Assembly: GCA_001708385.1 (NCBI GenBank)
Contig: CP012388.1
Coordinates: forward strand, 186,001 to 250,000
Direction of reading: 5' to 3'
DNA from: Flavobacterium psychrophilum
GTDB taxonomy: Bacteria; Bacteroidota; Bacteroidia; Flavobacteriales; Flavobacteriaceae
Length of the DNA stretch: 64,000 bases
Made by a program: the position numbers and the translations under genes. Shown piece after piece: positions 19,476-28,505 of the stretch; position 1 is the stretch's first letter; the number at the start of each line of letters is the position of its first letter. The notes beneath the pieces were generated by a model. The model had not been told where the DNA came from, ran no database searches, and saw only the letters and a program-made list of their open reading frames with translations.

Positions 19476-20717
19476 TTAAGGCTGTAGTTTTTTAACCAGC
19501 CACGGCAACGTTAATCCCTGACCGATAAGTGTGAATAAAACAACGACCACCGATATAAATATTATTTCGTTGCGGAGTGGAAAAGGGGTGCCATCGCCAA
19601 GTTCGTGTGGCAAACCTATCGCTATTGCCAAAGATACGATGCCACGCATACCCGACCAGCTTATAATAAGGCTGTTCTTAAAATCCAGCAAAGCATGTTC
19701 GCTTATTTTGTGCCTGCCTTTTTTAAAAGCATTCTGCAATCCGGCTTTTTGAGAAAAAACTCTTATCATACGTATAAGAAGTACTGCTATTGTGATAAGA
19801 AATGCATAACCTATATAAGGTAATACCATGGCTTTATCAATGCTTCCCAATATGTATGGAAATTGCAATCCTATGAGAATAAATATAAGTCCGTTTAAAA
19901 GGAATATAGCAATGTCCCAAATTGATTTCGACTGATTTTTTAATCGTTCTGGAAATACCATATTACTAAACCTCGATATTACAAGTCCCAGCATTACTAC
20001 TGCAATAACACCGGATACATGGATTTCTTCAGCTATAAGATAGGTAACAAATGGCATAATCAGCATGAAACTGATAACCACTATTGCATCGTCCTTTATC
20101 CTTTTAAGTATAATGGCTAATAACTTACCCATTATCATTCCGACCAGTATTCCGCCACCTAATAAGAACACAAATTCCAATGTGGCCTTCCAGAATACAA
20201 AAGCTGCTCCTGTAACGGCGGCAACTGCAAAACGGTAGGCAACTAGTGCAGATGCATCGTTTATAAGGCTTTCCCCTTCCAGTATCGTCATTGTTTTATG
20301 TGATAATCCGAGTCCCTTTGTAATGCTCATAGCAGCTACAGCATCGGTTGCAGAAAGTATGGCACCCAACACAAAACCTAATGGCCAGTTCATACCCGGG
20401 ATGCAATACCTTGCTAAAACCGCTATGCCAAGAACTGTAATAAATACAAGTGATATTGCGAGAGTGCTAATCGTATTGATATTGGTTTTAAACTGCGCGA
20501 ATGATATATTGAATGCCGCATCGTATAGAAGTGGAGGCAGAAATAAAAGGAATATAATTTCGGGGTCAATTTCTACTTTAGGCAGAGTAGGTATAAAACC
20601 AATGGCTATTCCTGCACTTATAAGAAGTATCGGGTAGGGCAATTTTATTTTATCGGCGATTGCCGATAGCCCGATCATAAGGGCAAGTATAAATAGTACA
20701 ATACTATAGTTTTCCAT
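19476..20717 (-). CDS. Na+/H+ antiporter, CPA1 family
   Basis: A 413-residue polytopic inner-membrane protein with about twelve hydrophobic segments. CPA1 landmarks are PYPILLISAGIAIGF, IFLLFLPPLLYDAAFNISF, GAILSATDAVAAMSI (the conserved Asp of the transport site), EGESLINDASALVAYRFAV (Asn-Asp pair) and SWSGMRGIVSLAIAIGLP. It exchanges protons for sodium or another monovalent cation to control pH and salt. It lacks the long cytoplasmic C-terminal tail found in some NhaP and YjcE-like proteins. Single gene. Confidence 0.92.
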   Translation of the reverse strand: MENYSIVLFILALMIGLSAIADKIKLPYPILLISAGIAIGFIPTLPKVEIDPEIIFLLFLPPLLYDAAFNISFAQFKTNINTISTLAISLVFITVLGIAVLARYCIPGMNWPLGFVLGAILSATDAVAAMSITKGLGLSHKTMTILEGESLINDASALVAYRFAVAAVTGAAFVFWKATLEFVFLLGGGILVGMIMGKLLAIILKRIKDDAIVVISFMLIMPFVTYLIAEEIHVSGVIAVVMLGLVISRFSNMVFPERLKNQSKSIWDIAIFLLNGLIFILIGLQFPYILGSIDKAMVLPYIGYAFLITIAVLLIRMIRVFSQKAGLQNAFKKGRHKISEHALLDFKNSLIISWSGMRGIVSLAIAIGLPHELGDGTPFPLRNEIIFISVVVVLFTLIGQGLTLPWLVKKLQP

Positions 20718-20811
20718 AAATCAACTTTGAAGTTTTCTCAAAAAAGTAAATTTATGAAAAACCTAAGTATTCACTTTTGATAATTTCGATAAGTTGAGTT
20801 TCGATTGATGA

Positions 20812-21885
20812 CTATGCAATTACTTCAGCAATATCTTCGTCGGTAAGCAGCCTGAGTAATGCTTTTTCATTAGCGTTAAATTCTTCACTGGTTGTAGATT
20901 CGGGTTTGTAATTGTCTATAAGACCTTTCTCATACGTTGCAATAACAGTGGGGTGTATGTAATATTTTTTGCAAACGGTGCGGGTATTTCCCAATTTTTC
21001 AGCTACGGAATCTATAACACCTACAATTTTACGTTTACAATCAGTATCGCTGGTAAATTTGCCTATATCTAAAAAAGCGCATAAGGCATTTAGGCTTCCT
21101 GCCCACGCACGGAAATCTTTAGCGGTAAAATCTTCACCGGTAATTTCTTTAATATAGCCATTTACATCGCCGGAACCTATAGTGTGTCGATTGCCGTTGT
21201 CATCATAGTACTGAAAAAGTTCCTGTCCGGGAATGTCTTTGCATTTTTTTACAAGATTTGCCATCTTACGGCTTTGCAGTTTTATCTTGTGCTTTACGCC
21301 TTTTTTGCCTACAAATTCAAACCACACTGTGGTGCCGTCAAATTTAACATGCTTATCGCGAAGTGTTGTTAGCCCGAAAGAACCATAGAGTTTTTTGTAA
21401 GCATCGTTACCAATACGAATATTTGTCATCTCTATCAGTTTTACAACTAGTGCAACAACTTTTTCATAGGGCAATCCTTTACGGTTTAAGTCTTTTTCTA
21501 CCTGTTGGCGTATTAATGGCAACGCATTTGCAAATCTGCGGAGGCGAAAGAATTTTGATTGGTTTCTAATCTTATTCCAGTGCGGGTGATAGCGGTATTG
21601 TTTTCTTCCTCTTACATCAATACCGGTAACCTGAAGATGTCCATTTTCAAAGGGTGATATCCACACATTCTGCCATGCCGGTGGAATAACCAGCTTCTTT
21701 ATGCGATCTATTGTTTCCTTATCCTTAATAGTAATACCATCTTCATTAATATAACTAAAGCCGCTACCTTTGCGTTTTCTGTAAAAGCCTTTATCAGACT
21801 TTAGAGAATAACGCAGGCCAACGGCTTTCGCTGTTATTTTAGGATCGCTCCCTATCTTTTCAAGTTTTTTCTGGAGCCTGTTCAT
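20812..21885 (-). CDS. DNA topoisomerase IB, poxvirus type
   Basis: A 357-residue type IB topoisomerase, which relaxes supercoils through a 3'-phosphotyrosyl intermediate without ATP. Catalytic residues are visible: RIGNDAYKKLYGSFGLTTLRDKHVKF (first Arg and Lys), GEDFTAKDFRAWAGSL (KxxR), and the tyrosine in TVCKKYYIHPTVI near residue 325. Mimivirus and bacterial homologues have this size. It lies 2 bases after a small partner gene, so the two are cotranscribed. Confidence 0.94.
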   Translation of the reverse strand: MNRLQKKLEKIGSDPKITAKAVGLRYSLKSDKGFYRKRKGSGFSYINEDGITIKDKETIDRIKKLVIPPAWQNVWISPFENGHLQVTGIDVRGRKQYRYHPHWNKIRNQSKFFRLRRFANALPLIRQQVEKDLNRKGLPYEKVVALVVKLIEMTNIRIGNDAYKKLYGSFGLTTLRDKHVKFDGTTVWFEFVGKKGVKHKIKLQSRKMANLVKKCKDIPGQELFQYYDDNGNRHTIGSGDVNGYIKEITGEDFTAKDFRAWAGSLNALCAFLDIGKFTSDTDCKRKIVGVIDSVAEKLGNTRTVCKKYYIHPTVIATYEKGLIDNYKPESTTSEEFNANEKALLRLLTDEDIAEVIA

Positions 21886-21887
21886 GA

Positions 21888-22190
21888 CTATTGCTGTTCA
21901 GCCCTGCCTTTAATAGACATATCTAAAAGTACTTTTGCAGCGTCGCTTTCGCTTCCCGGGCTTACTACAAATACACCTTTTTGTCCGTTTTTTGCCTTGA
22001 TACCATAAACTGTAGCCTCGTCACCCGGGTCGCTTTCGCCTTCGTAACGGTAAATGTGCTCAATTTCAAAATCGTCGCAATGCGTTTTAATACGGTCTTC
22101 TTCAAGGTTAAAATCGGTAGTATAACCTTTTTCGTTTAAATCCTGTAATGCCTTAGTTACCGTGGCATAATGATACATCTGTCTGTCCAT
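21888..22190 (-). CDS. Conserved hypothetical protein upstream of topoisomerase IB
   Basis: A 100-residue acidic soluble protein: a helix containing [24 protein letters not shown], then strands [38 protein letters not shown], and a helix [12 protein letters not shown]. Homologues in flavobacteria are sometimes called phosphoribosylpyrophosphate synthetase, but no PRPP loop or catalytic motif is present, so that name is not supported. It is the first gene of a two-gene operon with topoisomerase IB, which hints at a DNA-related or stress role. No signal peptide. Confidence 0.75.
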   Translation of the reverse strand: MDRQMYHYATVTKALQDLNEKGYTTDFNLEEDRIKTHCDDFEIEHIYRYEGESDPGDEATVYGIKAKNGQKGVFVVSPGSESDAAKVLLDMSIKGRAEQQ

Positions 22191-22370
22191 GATACTGTGT
22201 TTTTAAGTTAGTTTGCTTTATTTACTTTAAAATTACAGATTTCATTTTTTTATGCCAGCCAACGAAATGTTAAACATTTTCTCACAGTCGAACGCAAAAC
22301 GTCAAACCTCTGACACTGGATTATTTACAGAGTTTATTGGGATTGTCGGTAAAGTTTACGACTAAAACAC

Positions 22371-22378
22371 TACTTTTG
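22371..22378 (+). promoter_or_regulatory. -7 promoter element of the RNase P RNA gene
   Basis: TACTTTTG followed by C, an exact -7 match. The predicted start, 4-6 bases on, falls at the 5' strand of the P1 helix of RNase P RNA (22384-22390), as expected. Confidence 0.7.
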
Positions 22379-22379
22379 C

Positions 22380-22709
22380 GCCCGCAGGCCGTCTTATCGC
22401 CGTTGTGTTTACACGAGGGAGGAAAGTCCGGACACCATAGGGTAGCATAGCGGGTAATGCCCGTCATTCTGTTTTAGCTTACTGAAACAGGAGAGGACAA
22501 GTGCAACAGAAAGTATGTACAGGTAATGCTGTAGTGAAACCAGGTAAACTCTATGCGGTGAAATGCCATGTACACCGGCAATTAAGGGCTACCCGCCCGA
22601 TGCCGGGGGGTAGGCAGATTGATCCTTCACAGTAATGTAAGGACTAGATAAATGATAAGAAACCCCGCTTTAGGGCGGGGTTACAGAATCCGGCTTACAG
22701 GCCTGCTAT
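22380..22709 (+). ncRNA. rnpB: RNase P RNA, bacterial type A
   Basis: Catalytic RNA that removes tRNA 5' leaders. Visible landmarks: P1 helix GCAGGCC (22384-22390) pairing with GGCCTGC (22700-22706), conserved region I GAGGAAAGTCCGGAC just after 22406, ACAGAAA at 22506-22512, GAAACCCCGC with its hairpin before 22680, and region V ACAGAATCCGGCTTA at 22683-22697. Length of about 330 fits. Ends are judged from P1 and are good to a few bases. Its 3' end lies within a few bases of the convergent DUF3575-type gene's stop. Confidence 0.95.
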
Positions 22710-22712
22710 TTT

Positions 22713-23258
22713 TTATAATTTGTAACTAAACATTACACCGGCACGATAGGGTAGCCATTCGCCACTTTTATTATAGCCGGAATGCTCATATCTTTCATTC
22801 GTAGATAAAAGGCGACCTGTGTAATGTGCCTGTTGGTTACCGCCACCCAGAAACATATCGATCATCCATTTCTCATTTATCTTTATTTCGTAACCTACAG
22901 TTACTCCCAGAAAGAAAGCTTCGCCTTTTTGGTAGTAGTCAGTGTTAAGATAATTCCATTTCTGCATTTTAAAAATAGCCCCACCTACGTGACCACCTAC
23001 ATATATGCCATTAAATTTTTCATTGAAATGGTAACGAACTTCGCTAAATACCATAAGTGTTTTAAAAGGAGCGCCGTTTATGGATTCCCAGTAAGAACCT
23101 AAAACATCACCCTGAAATGTAAGCTTTTTACCGATACTCGTTTCAACAGCCACCTGAGGTATTCCCAAAAGCGTAGTCGGAGCATTAAATTTAAGATACG
23201 TTTGAGAGAAGCCGCTTGTAGTTACCAGTAAAAATACCAGCATTAATAATTTTTTCAT
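22713..23258 (-). CDS. DUF3575-type outer-membrane beta-barrel protein
   Basis: A 181-residue exported protein: signal peptide MKKLLMLVFLLVTTSGFSQ followed by amphipathic strands rich in aromatic residues and glycine (YWESINGAPFKTLMVFSEVRYHF, GIYVGGHVGGAIFKMQKWNY, AFFLGVTVGYEIKINEKWMIDMFLGGGNQQAHY), ending in an aromatic-rich strand GVMFSYKL. This is the pattern of a small 8-stranded outer-membrane barrel; DUF3575 is my best family guess. No enzyme motif. Single gene; function unknown. Confidence 0.8.
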   Translation of the reverse strand: MKKLLMLVFLLVTTSGFSQTYLKFNAPTTLLGIPQVAVETSIGKKLTFQGDVLGSYWESINGAPFKTLMVFSEVRYHFNEKFNGIYVGGHVGGAIFKMQKWNYLNTDYYQKGEAFFLGVTVGYEIKINEKWMIDMFLGGGNQQAHYTGRLLSTNERYEHSGYNKSGEWLPYRAGVMFSYKL

Positions 23259-23303
23259 TACGAAAAGAATGGATAATATATTAAGAAAATTTTGGCAGGA
23301 AAA

Positions 23304-23888
23304 TTACATATTATCTTCCTCTTCAGCAAGCGAATCGTCTTCTATTTCATTATCAAATTCGAAGAACGAAAATACAGATCCACCGTAGTTTTTCTGAAAA
23401 GAAAAATTCATCATATGATTCAGCTTGGTGTATTTAGAGTGCTCAATAACCATCATGCCATCCTGTTGCAGTAACTCATTATCGAATACTAACATTACAA
23501 TCTCTTCGAATAACTTCTGATCCATATTGTATGGAGGGTCTGCAAAAACAATGTCAAATGCAGCTTTGCTACCCTGCAAATATTTAATGACATCACTTTT
23601 TACAGCAGAAATATTAAAATCAAACTCACCGGCAGTCTGTTTAATGAATTTTACACAGCCAAAGTCAGCATCTACGGCTGTAAGGTTAGTGGCTCCACGT
23701 GACGCAAACTCATAACATATGTTGCCCGTTCCGGAAAAAAGATCCAGTACTTTTAATCCTTCAAAATCAAAACGGTTATTAAGGATATTAAATAGTGCTT
23801 CCTTAGACATATCTGTCGTAGGCCTCACCGGCAGGTTTTTAGGAGCAGTAATTCTTCTCCCTTTGTATTTTCCGGAAATTATCCTCAT
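23304..23888 (-). CDS. rsmD: 16S rRNA (guanine966-N2)-methyltransferase RsmD
   Basis: SAM-dependent methyltransferase for G966 of 16S rRNA. Visible are the RsmD start MRIISGKYKGRRI, RPTTDMSKEALFNIL, the SAM-binding DLFSGTGNICYEFASRGA, and the catalytic DPPYNM. At 194 residues it is normal length plus an acidic tail EIEDDSLAEEEDNM. It starts 4 bases inside the 3' end of the upstream DUF3822 gene (ATGA overlap), so the two are translationally coupled. Confidence 0.95.
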   Translation of the reverse strand: MRIISGKYKGRRITAPKNLPVRPTTDMSKEALFNILNNRFDFEGLKVLDLFSGTGNICYEFASRGATNLTAVDADFGCVKFIKQTAGEFDFNISAVKSDVIKYLQGSKAAFDIVFADPPYNMDQKLFEEIVMLVFDNELLQQDGMMVIEHSKYTKLNHMMNFSFQKNYGGSVFSFFEFDNEIEDDSLAEEEDNM

Positions 23889-24688
23889 GAGTTAAATAGT
23901 ATAAAGTGTTGCAGGGTCTCACTGCTATTCCTGTTCCATTTTTGTTGTAAAGGCATAGTATTAAAAAGTGCTATATGCCTTATATATGTGTATGCCAGTG
24001 AAAAATTAGCATCGTTTTCTTCGACCTCACCTAACAGATACACTTTCGCTGTTTCCGGGTTGAGGAATAATTGTTCCATTGTAAACAATAGAAAGTATAG
24101 AAAATCTTCCGGCGTTTTATATTCAAAAGAATTGTAAAGGAGCAGTTTCTGATTACGGACTACTACAATTTCAAAATGATTTTCATGGAAGTGTACAAAC
24201 ACCTGCTTGTCGTCTATGTTTTTAGAGGCATCGAGCAATTTGGCTACGAGCACACTATTAGCATTCTTGTATTCAAAAGCACCCAACTGGTCTATAAGAA
24301 AGTTATTCACGTTCACCATTGGCACGTAAACATTATTAAGCTCATAGCTATCAAGTTCATCTACTGCAAAAAAGTCGGTATCAAAAACCTTGGTATTGTA
24401 CTGAAGATAACTTCCAGGATAATTAGAATAAAACAAAGCTGTCGGCACAAAAGTATTAAAGCTATTATCGTGCAACACAACAATTTCATCGTATGTACCA
24501 GTAAGCAAGGGATTGTTTACAAATACCTTCCATAATTCTTCTTCTAATGGTGTATACTTAGAAAAAGGCGCAGTTATGCAGTGGGTTATCTCCCTGTTAA
24601 GCGTATCAAAACAGCAGAACGATATCCCGCTTGCAGATATCTGCATCGACAATTTCCTGTAATTTTTAGAAGTTATGGTGTTGTTCAT
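23885..24688 (-). CDS. DUF3822 family protein
   Basis: A 267-residue soluble protein that begins MNNTITSKNYRKLSMQISASGISFCCFD. It has an ASKHA-like succession of strands: FVPTALFYSNYP, VFVHFHENHFEIVVVRNQKLLLYNSFEYKTPEDFLYFLLFTMEQLFLNPE and VYLLGEV. This gene regularly precedes rsmD in Bacteroidota, and here they overlap by 4 bases. The function is unknown; the fold suggests an actin-like ATPase relative but no phosphate loop is convincing. Its promoter has an exact -7 element at 24707-24714. Confidence 0.8.
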   Translation of the reverse strand: MNNTITSKNYRKLSMQISASGISFCCFDTLNREITHCITAPFSKYTPLEEELWKVFVNNPLLTGTYDEIVVLHDNSFNTFVPTALFYSNYPGSYLQYNTKVFDTDFFAVDELDSYELNNVYVPMVNVNNFLIDQLGAFEYKNANSVLVAKLLDASKNIDDKQVFVHFHENHFEIVVVRNQKLLLYNSFEYKTPEDFLYFLLFTMEQLFLNPETAKVYLLGEVEENDANFSLAYTYIRHIALFNTMPLQQKWNRNSSETLQHFILFNS

Positions 24689-24706
24689 TAAGACGAAGTT
24701 TCATTG

Positions 24707-24714
24707 CAAATTTA
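24707..24714 (-). promoter_or_regulatory. -7 promoter element of the DUF3822-rsmD operon
   Basis: Minus-strand TAAATTTG followed by C, 19 bases before the ATG at 24688. It lies back to back with the plus-strand promoter at 24758. Confidence 0.6.
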
Positions 24715-24757
24715 CATTCTTTTTTGGTTTGGTACGGGATGCTCATTAAAATCGTGT

Positions 24758-24765
24758 TATCTTTG
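24758..24765 (+). promoter_or_regulatory. -7 promoter element of the RecD-like helicase gene
   Basis: TATCTTTG, an exact TAnnTTTG match, 31 bases before the ATG at 24797. Confidence 0.55.
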
Positions 24766-24796
24766 GGCTAATAAACTGTAATACCCTCTACACTTA

Positions 24797-26218
24797 ATGA
24801 ATTCTGCTTCGTTTTATAAATTGCTCCGTCAGAGATTCCCATTCTCACCAACAGTAAAGCAGGACATATTTTTACAAAAAGCAGCAGAATTTATAACCAA
24901 CACGAACAAAGATGAAATATTTGTACTTAAAGGTTACGCAGGTACGGGTAAAACAACAATAATCTCCACAATAGTAAATCATTTGGCAGAGGCCAATAAA
25001 AAATATGTATTGCTGGCTCCAACGGGCCGTGCAGCAAAAGTAATATCGGGTTATTCTAATAAACCGGCGTTTACAATACATAAGCGAATTTATTTCCCTA
25101 AAAAAGGAAGTGGAGGCGGAGTTGGCTTTACATTACAGCCCAACAAATTTACCAACACGATTTTTATTGTAGATGAAGCCTCAATGATATCTGATACTAT
25201 TCAGGAATCGAAAATGTATGAGAATGGATCGTTACTGGATGATCTGGTATCATTTGTGTATTCCGGCAATAATTGTAAAATGATGCTTATTGGTGATACG
25301 GCACAGCTTCCACCGGTAAATTCAGACCTGAGTCCGGCGTTGGATATCGACTCCCTTTCCCTACATTATTTTAAGGACGTGCATCATATTGAACTGGATG
25401 AAGTAATGCGACAGGAAGAAAACTCCGGTATACTTTACAATGCGACAGAAATGCGCGAACTGCTAAAGTCTGCCTTTATGGATACGTTTCAGTTTAAGCT
25501 TAGGGGGTTTAAAGATATAGTTCGTTTAGTTGATGGTTACGATATACAGGATGCCATAAATCAGGCGTACAGCAATTATAGTATTGAAGACACTGCATTT
25601 ATAGTACGTTCTAACAAGCGTGCCAATCAATATAACGAACAGATACGTACCAGAATATTATCACGTGAAAGCGAACTTTCTACCGGAGATTTTATGATGG
25701 TGGTTAAGAATAACTATTTTTGGCTTAACGAAAAATCAGAAGCCGGATTTATCGCTAATGGCGATATCATAGAAATCCTGGAAATATTCAGGATTGAAGA
25801 GTTATACGGATTTAAATTTGCCAGTGTAAAAATAAGGATGGTTGATTACCCTAATCAGGTTACGTTTGAAACACATTTGTTGCTTGACACTGTTGCAAGC
25901 GAATCGCCATCGCTAACCTATGAGGAATCAAACCGATTGTATCAGGAGGTAATGAAAGATTATGAGGGCGAAGCGCAATATAAGAAGTTCCTGAAAGTAA
26001 AAAATAATCCGCATTTCAACGCACTTCAGGTTAAGTTTTCTTATGCTATTACCTGCCATAAATCGCAGGGTGGACAATGGAATACTGTTTTTATAGAACA
26101 GCCCTATCTGCCTGACGGTATAACTAATGATTATATCCGCTGGTTGTATACCGCTGTTACCAGAGCTAAAGACAGGCTCTACCTTATTGGATTTAAAGAT
26201 GATTATTTTGAAGAATAG
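24797..26218 (+). CDS. RecD-like superfamily 1B DNA helicase
   Basis: A 473-residue AAA-type 5'-3' helicase of the RecD/Pif1/Dda class. Motifs: Walker A GYAGTGKTTI near residue 51, motif Ia LLAPTGRAAKVI, Walker B VDEASMI, motif III MLIGDTAQLPPV, motif V ITCHKSQGGQW and motif VI YTAVTRAKDRLYLIG. The N-terminal RecBCD-binding domain is absent, so it is a stand-alone helicase (ATP-dependent RecD-like), probably for repair or recombination. kdsB follows 22 bases later on the same strand. Confidence 0.92.
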   Translation: MNSASFYKLLRQRFPFSPTVKQDIFLQKAAEFITNTNKDEIFVLKGYAGTGKTTIISTIVNHLAEANKKYVLLAPTGRAAKVISGYSNKPAFTIHKRIYFPKKGSGGGVGFTLQPNKFTNTIFIVDEASMISDTIQESKMYENGSLLDDLVSFVYSGNNCKMMLIGDTAQLPPVNSDLSPALDIDSLSLHYFKDVHHIELDEVMRQEENSGILYNATEMRELLKSAFMDTFQFKLRGFKDIVRLVDGYDIQDAINQAYSNYSIEDTAFIVRSNKRANQYNEQIRTRILSRESELSTGDFMMVVKNNYFWLNEKSEAGFIANGDIIEILEIFRIEELYGFKFASVKIRMVDYPNQVTFETHLLLDTVASESPSLTYEESNRLYQEVMKDYEGEAQYKKFLKVKNNPHFNALQVKFSYAITCHKSQGGQWNTVFIEQPYLPDGITNDYIRWLYTAVTRAKDRLYLIGFKDDYFEE

Positions 26219-26240
26219 ATTGTAGTTAAAATAAAGAATT

Positions 26241-26972
26241 ATGAAAATCATAGCTGTAATACCTGCACGATATGCCTCTACTCGATTTCCTGCGAAACTT
26301 ATGCAGGATCTTGGTGGAAAAACCGTTATTAACCGGACTTACCTGGCAGCCCTTGGTACCGGCTTATTTGATGACGTTTTTGTTGTAACCGATTCTGATA
26401 TCATTTATAATGAAATTGTATCAAATGGAGGCAAGGCTATAATGAGTGTTAAAGAACATGAAAGTGGGAGTGATCGTATTGCCGAAGCCATAGAAAACCT
26501 TGATGTAGACCTGGTTGTTAATGTTCAGGGCGACGAGCCTTTTATAAATAAAGAACCTCTGGCTGATTTACTGGAAGTATTTAAAGGCGATACAGCCCGC
26601 GAAATAGATCTGGCTTCTGTGATGATGCATATAACGGATTGGGAAGATATAGAAAACCCGAATAACGTAAAGGTAATAGTAGATCAAAAGAAATTTGCGT
26701 TGTACTTTTCACGTTCGGTTATTCCATATCCAAGAGATAAGGAAGCAGGAGTAAGGTATTATCGCCATATTGGTATTTATGCTTTCCGTAAGCATGCATT
26801 ACTTGATTTTTATAATTTGCCAATGCAGTCGCTGGAAGCTTCTGAGAAATTAGAACAATTGCGTTATCTTGAGTATGGTAAGAAAATAAAAATGGTTGAG
26901 ACCAGCCATGCCGGCATCGGTATAGATACTCCCGAAGATCTCGAAAAAGCACGAAAAATGTTGTTAGGATAA
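26241..26972 (+). CDS. kdsB: 3-deoxy-manno-octulosonate cytidylyltransferase
   Basis: Activates KDO with CTP for lipopolysaccharide inner core synthesis. The 243-residue protein shows the nucleotide-binding start [26 protein letters not shown], the [11 protein letters not shown] metal/substrate motif, [12 protein letters not shown], and [15 protein letters not shown]. Cytoplasmic. Probably cotranscribed with the helicase. Followed by a long-loop inverted repeat. Confidence 0.96.
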   Translation: MKIIAVIPARYASTRFPAKLMQDLGGKTVINRTYLAALGTGLFDDVFVVTDSDIIYNEIVSNGGKAIMSVKEHESGSDRIAEAIENLDVDLVVNVQGDEPFINKEPLADLLEVFKGDTAREIDLASVMMHITDWEDIENPNNVKVIVDQKKFALYFSRSVIPYPRDKEAGVRYYRHIGIYAFRKHALLDFYNLPMQSLEASEKLEQLRYLEYGKKIKMVETSHAGIGIDTPEDLEKARKMLLG

Positions 26973-26977
26973 AGGAT

Positions 26978-27048
26978 TTTTTGTCATTCTAAACAGTGTA
27001 ATGTGGCGAAGAATCTCTTCTAGTCACGAGCGTTTAGAATGACAAAAA
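26978..27048. repeat. 17-bp inverted repeat with GTCATTCT core (REP-like)
   Basis: The arms TTTTTGTCATTCTAAAC (26978-26994) and GTTTAGAATGACAAAAA (27032-27048) are perfect complements around a 37-base centre that contains GAAGAATCTC. GTCATTCT...GAAGAATCTC resembles a dispersed palindromic repeat I recall as common in Bacteroidota intergenic regions. It sits between the convergent kdsB and spermidine-synthase-like genes and may also end transcription in both directions. Confidence 0.65.
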
Positions 27049-27057
27049 TATATAATA

Positions 27058-27720
27058 CTACCCTAATTTTTTAATAGTGTATAACTCATTATGTACTTCG
27101 ACCTTAGGATACATTCGTACCGAATAATTACTGTCAAACCTTGTTTTATAATGTAAATTCCGTTCGAAATGTTCCTTCGTTAATGTCATGGTGTTGAATA
27201 ATATAAAACCATTTATATTAAGTAAGAAGTTAATTCGATTTATAAAGAAATCTTCAAACAAAAAGTTTGGCATTTCGGTGTCTTTAAAGATATCTATAAT
27301 TATAAGGTCGTATTTTTTTCGTGTTTTTAAAACAAACTCAAAAGCATCATCAATTACAATTTCAAGATTGTTAATCTTATCAAGATTAAAGTAGGTATTG
27401 GCAATTTCTATAGCTGCTGCATCAATCTCAACACCTGTAATTTTTCCCTTAAATTTTATTTCTTCGGCCAGGGTTTTAATAACACTTCCCGCAGCTACGC
27501 CAAGAACCAATATATCCTCAAATCCTCTTATTCTTTCGTAGCCGATGTATTGCAGCCCTTTCCTAAGTATGCGCTGTAGGCTGCCATAAGAATAATTAGT
27601 GTTTTTAGAATCGAGTACAAGCTGGCCGTTATTCCATGTGACTTCCAGTTTTTGGCTTATAGCAGAATTCTTTTTATAGATGTTTACCGGTATAAAGTAA
27701 CTCAGGAATTTTTTAAACAT
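27058..27720 (-). CDS. Spermidine-synthase-like methyltransferase-fold protein
   Basis: A 220-residue SAM-binding-fold protein of the SpeE-like class: start region KLEVTWNNGQLVLDSKNTNYSYGSLQRIL, nucleotide-binding loop DILVLGVAAGSVIKTLAEE, acidic VEIDAAAIEIANTYF, and DLIIIDIFKDTEMPNFLFEDFFINRI. The canonical aminopropyltransferase signature (GGGDG) is replaced by GVAAGS, and no decarboxy-SAM pocket is certain. True polyamine synthase activity is therefore doubtful. It overlaps the upstream PhyH gene by 8 bases, so they are coupled. Confidence 0.78.
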   Translation of the reverse strand: MFKKFLSYFIPVNIYKKNSAISQKLEVTWNNGQLVLDSKNTNYSYGSLQRILRKGLQYIGYERIRGFEDILVLGVAAGSVIKTLAEEIKFKGKITGVEIDAAAIEIANTYFNLDKINNLEIVIDDAFEFVLKTRKKYDLIIIDIFKDTEMPNFLFEDFFINRINFLLNINGFILFNTMTLTKEHFERNLHYKTRFDSNYSVRMYPKVEVHNELYTIKKLG

Positions 27721-28444
27721 ATAATTCCTTTTTTAGATTAATCCTTTCAGCCCATTCTAAGTTGTTAGGGAGTTCTGCATTGCTGAATTCTACATGTATA
27801 ACTCTTCGGCGAGCATTATTGGTGGTACGCCCGGAGCTATGCAGGAGCATTGGCTTCATTATCATGACACCCCCTTTAGGCACATTACAGTTTACTTCCG
27901 TTTCCTTAGACCAATCTATAGTTTCGGGGCGGTAAACCTGCTTATTATGAGAGCCAGGGATAACCTTTAGGGCACCATTATCCTCATTCGTCTCATCAAG
28001 ATGTATACGAATAGTAAAAATATTTTCAAGGATTTGCAAATGAGGCTGAACTGCAAACTGATTTTGCTTTACAGTCCATGGGCCAAAACCTTCAGTTTCC
28101 TGTTTTTTAGTAACCGAAATGGTAAGATCCTGATGGTAGGCCACGAACCAGTTAGATTCTCCCGGTTTATCGAAGTATATCGATTTAACAACAAAATATC
28201 CGTCTCCAAAACCTGCAATGATTTTTTTTAACTTTTCATTCAGCAATAGGGGTAATGTTTGAGGTATTTCTTTTAAAAACCGTCGTATTGCAAATAAGTT
28301 AGCTGATTTTCTAAACTTGTCAGAAGATGTATCTGCAGCTTCAATTTTGTCGAGGATTTCCTGAATTTCTGCATCAGTATAAATGCTTTCCAGGATGGTA
28401 AATCCTTCTTTTTCAATCTGTAAATTTGGCTGGGTTGTTATCAT
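27713..28444 (-). CDS. Phytanoyl-CoA dioxygenase (PhyH) family protein
   Basis: A 243-residue Fe(II)/2-oxoglutarate oxygenase of the PhyH family. The iron-binding HxD is in NWFVAYHQDLTISV, and the distal His and 2-oxoglutarate Arg are in MLLHSSGRTTNNARRRVIHVEFS. A further family segment is IRIHLDETNEDNGALKVIPGSHN. Its substrate is unknown; bacterial PhyH proteins hydroxylate varied small molecules. It is coupled by overlap with the downstream SpeE-like gene, suggesting they modify a common metabolite. TATATTTACG lies upstream as a near-consensus -7. Confidence 0.88.
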   Translation of the reverse strand: MITTQPNLQIEKEGFTILESIYTDAEIQEILDKIEAADTSSDKFRKSANLFAIRRFLKEIPQTLPLLLNEKLKKIIAGFGDGYFVVKSIYFDKPGESNWFVAYHQDLTISVTKKQETEGFGPWTVKQNQFAVQPHLQILENIFTIRIHLDETNEDNGALKVIPGSHNKQVYRPETIDWSKETEVNCNVPKGGVMIMKPMLLHSSGRTTNNARRRVIHVEFSNAELPNNLEWAERINLKKELYV

Positions 28445-28505
28445 ACGCCGTGGTTCAATTCTATCGTAAATATATGTTATTTTTACAGCCTGATTTTTAG
28501 ATGCT

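Noticed and set aside
27058..27720. True spermidine synthase
   Set aside because: The GGGDG signature is absent, so only the fold is supported.
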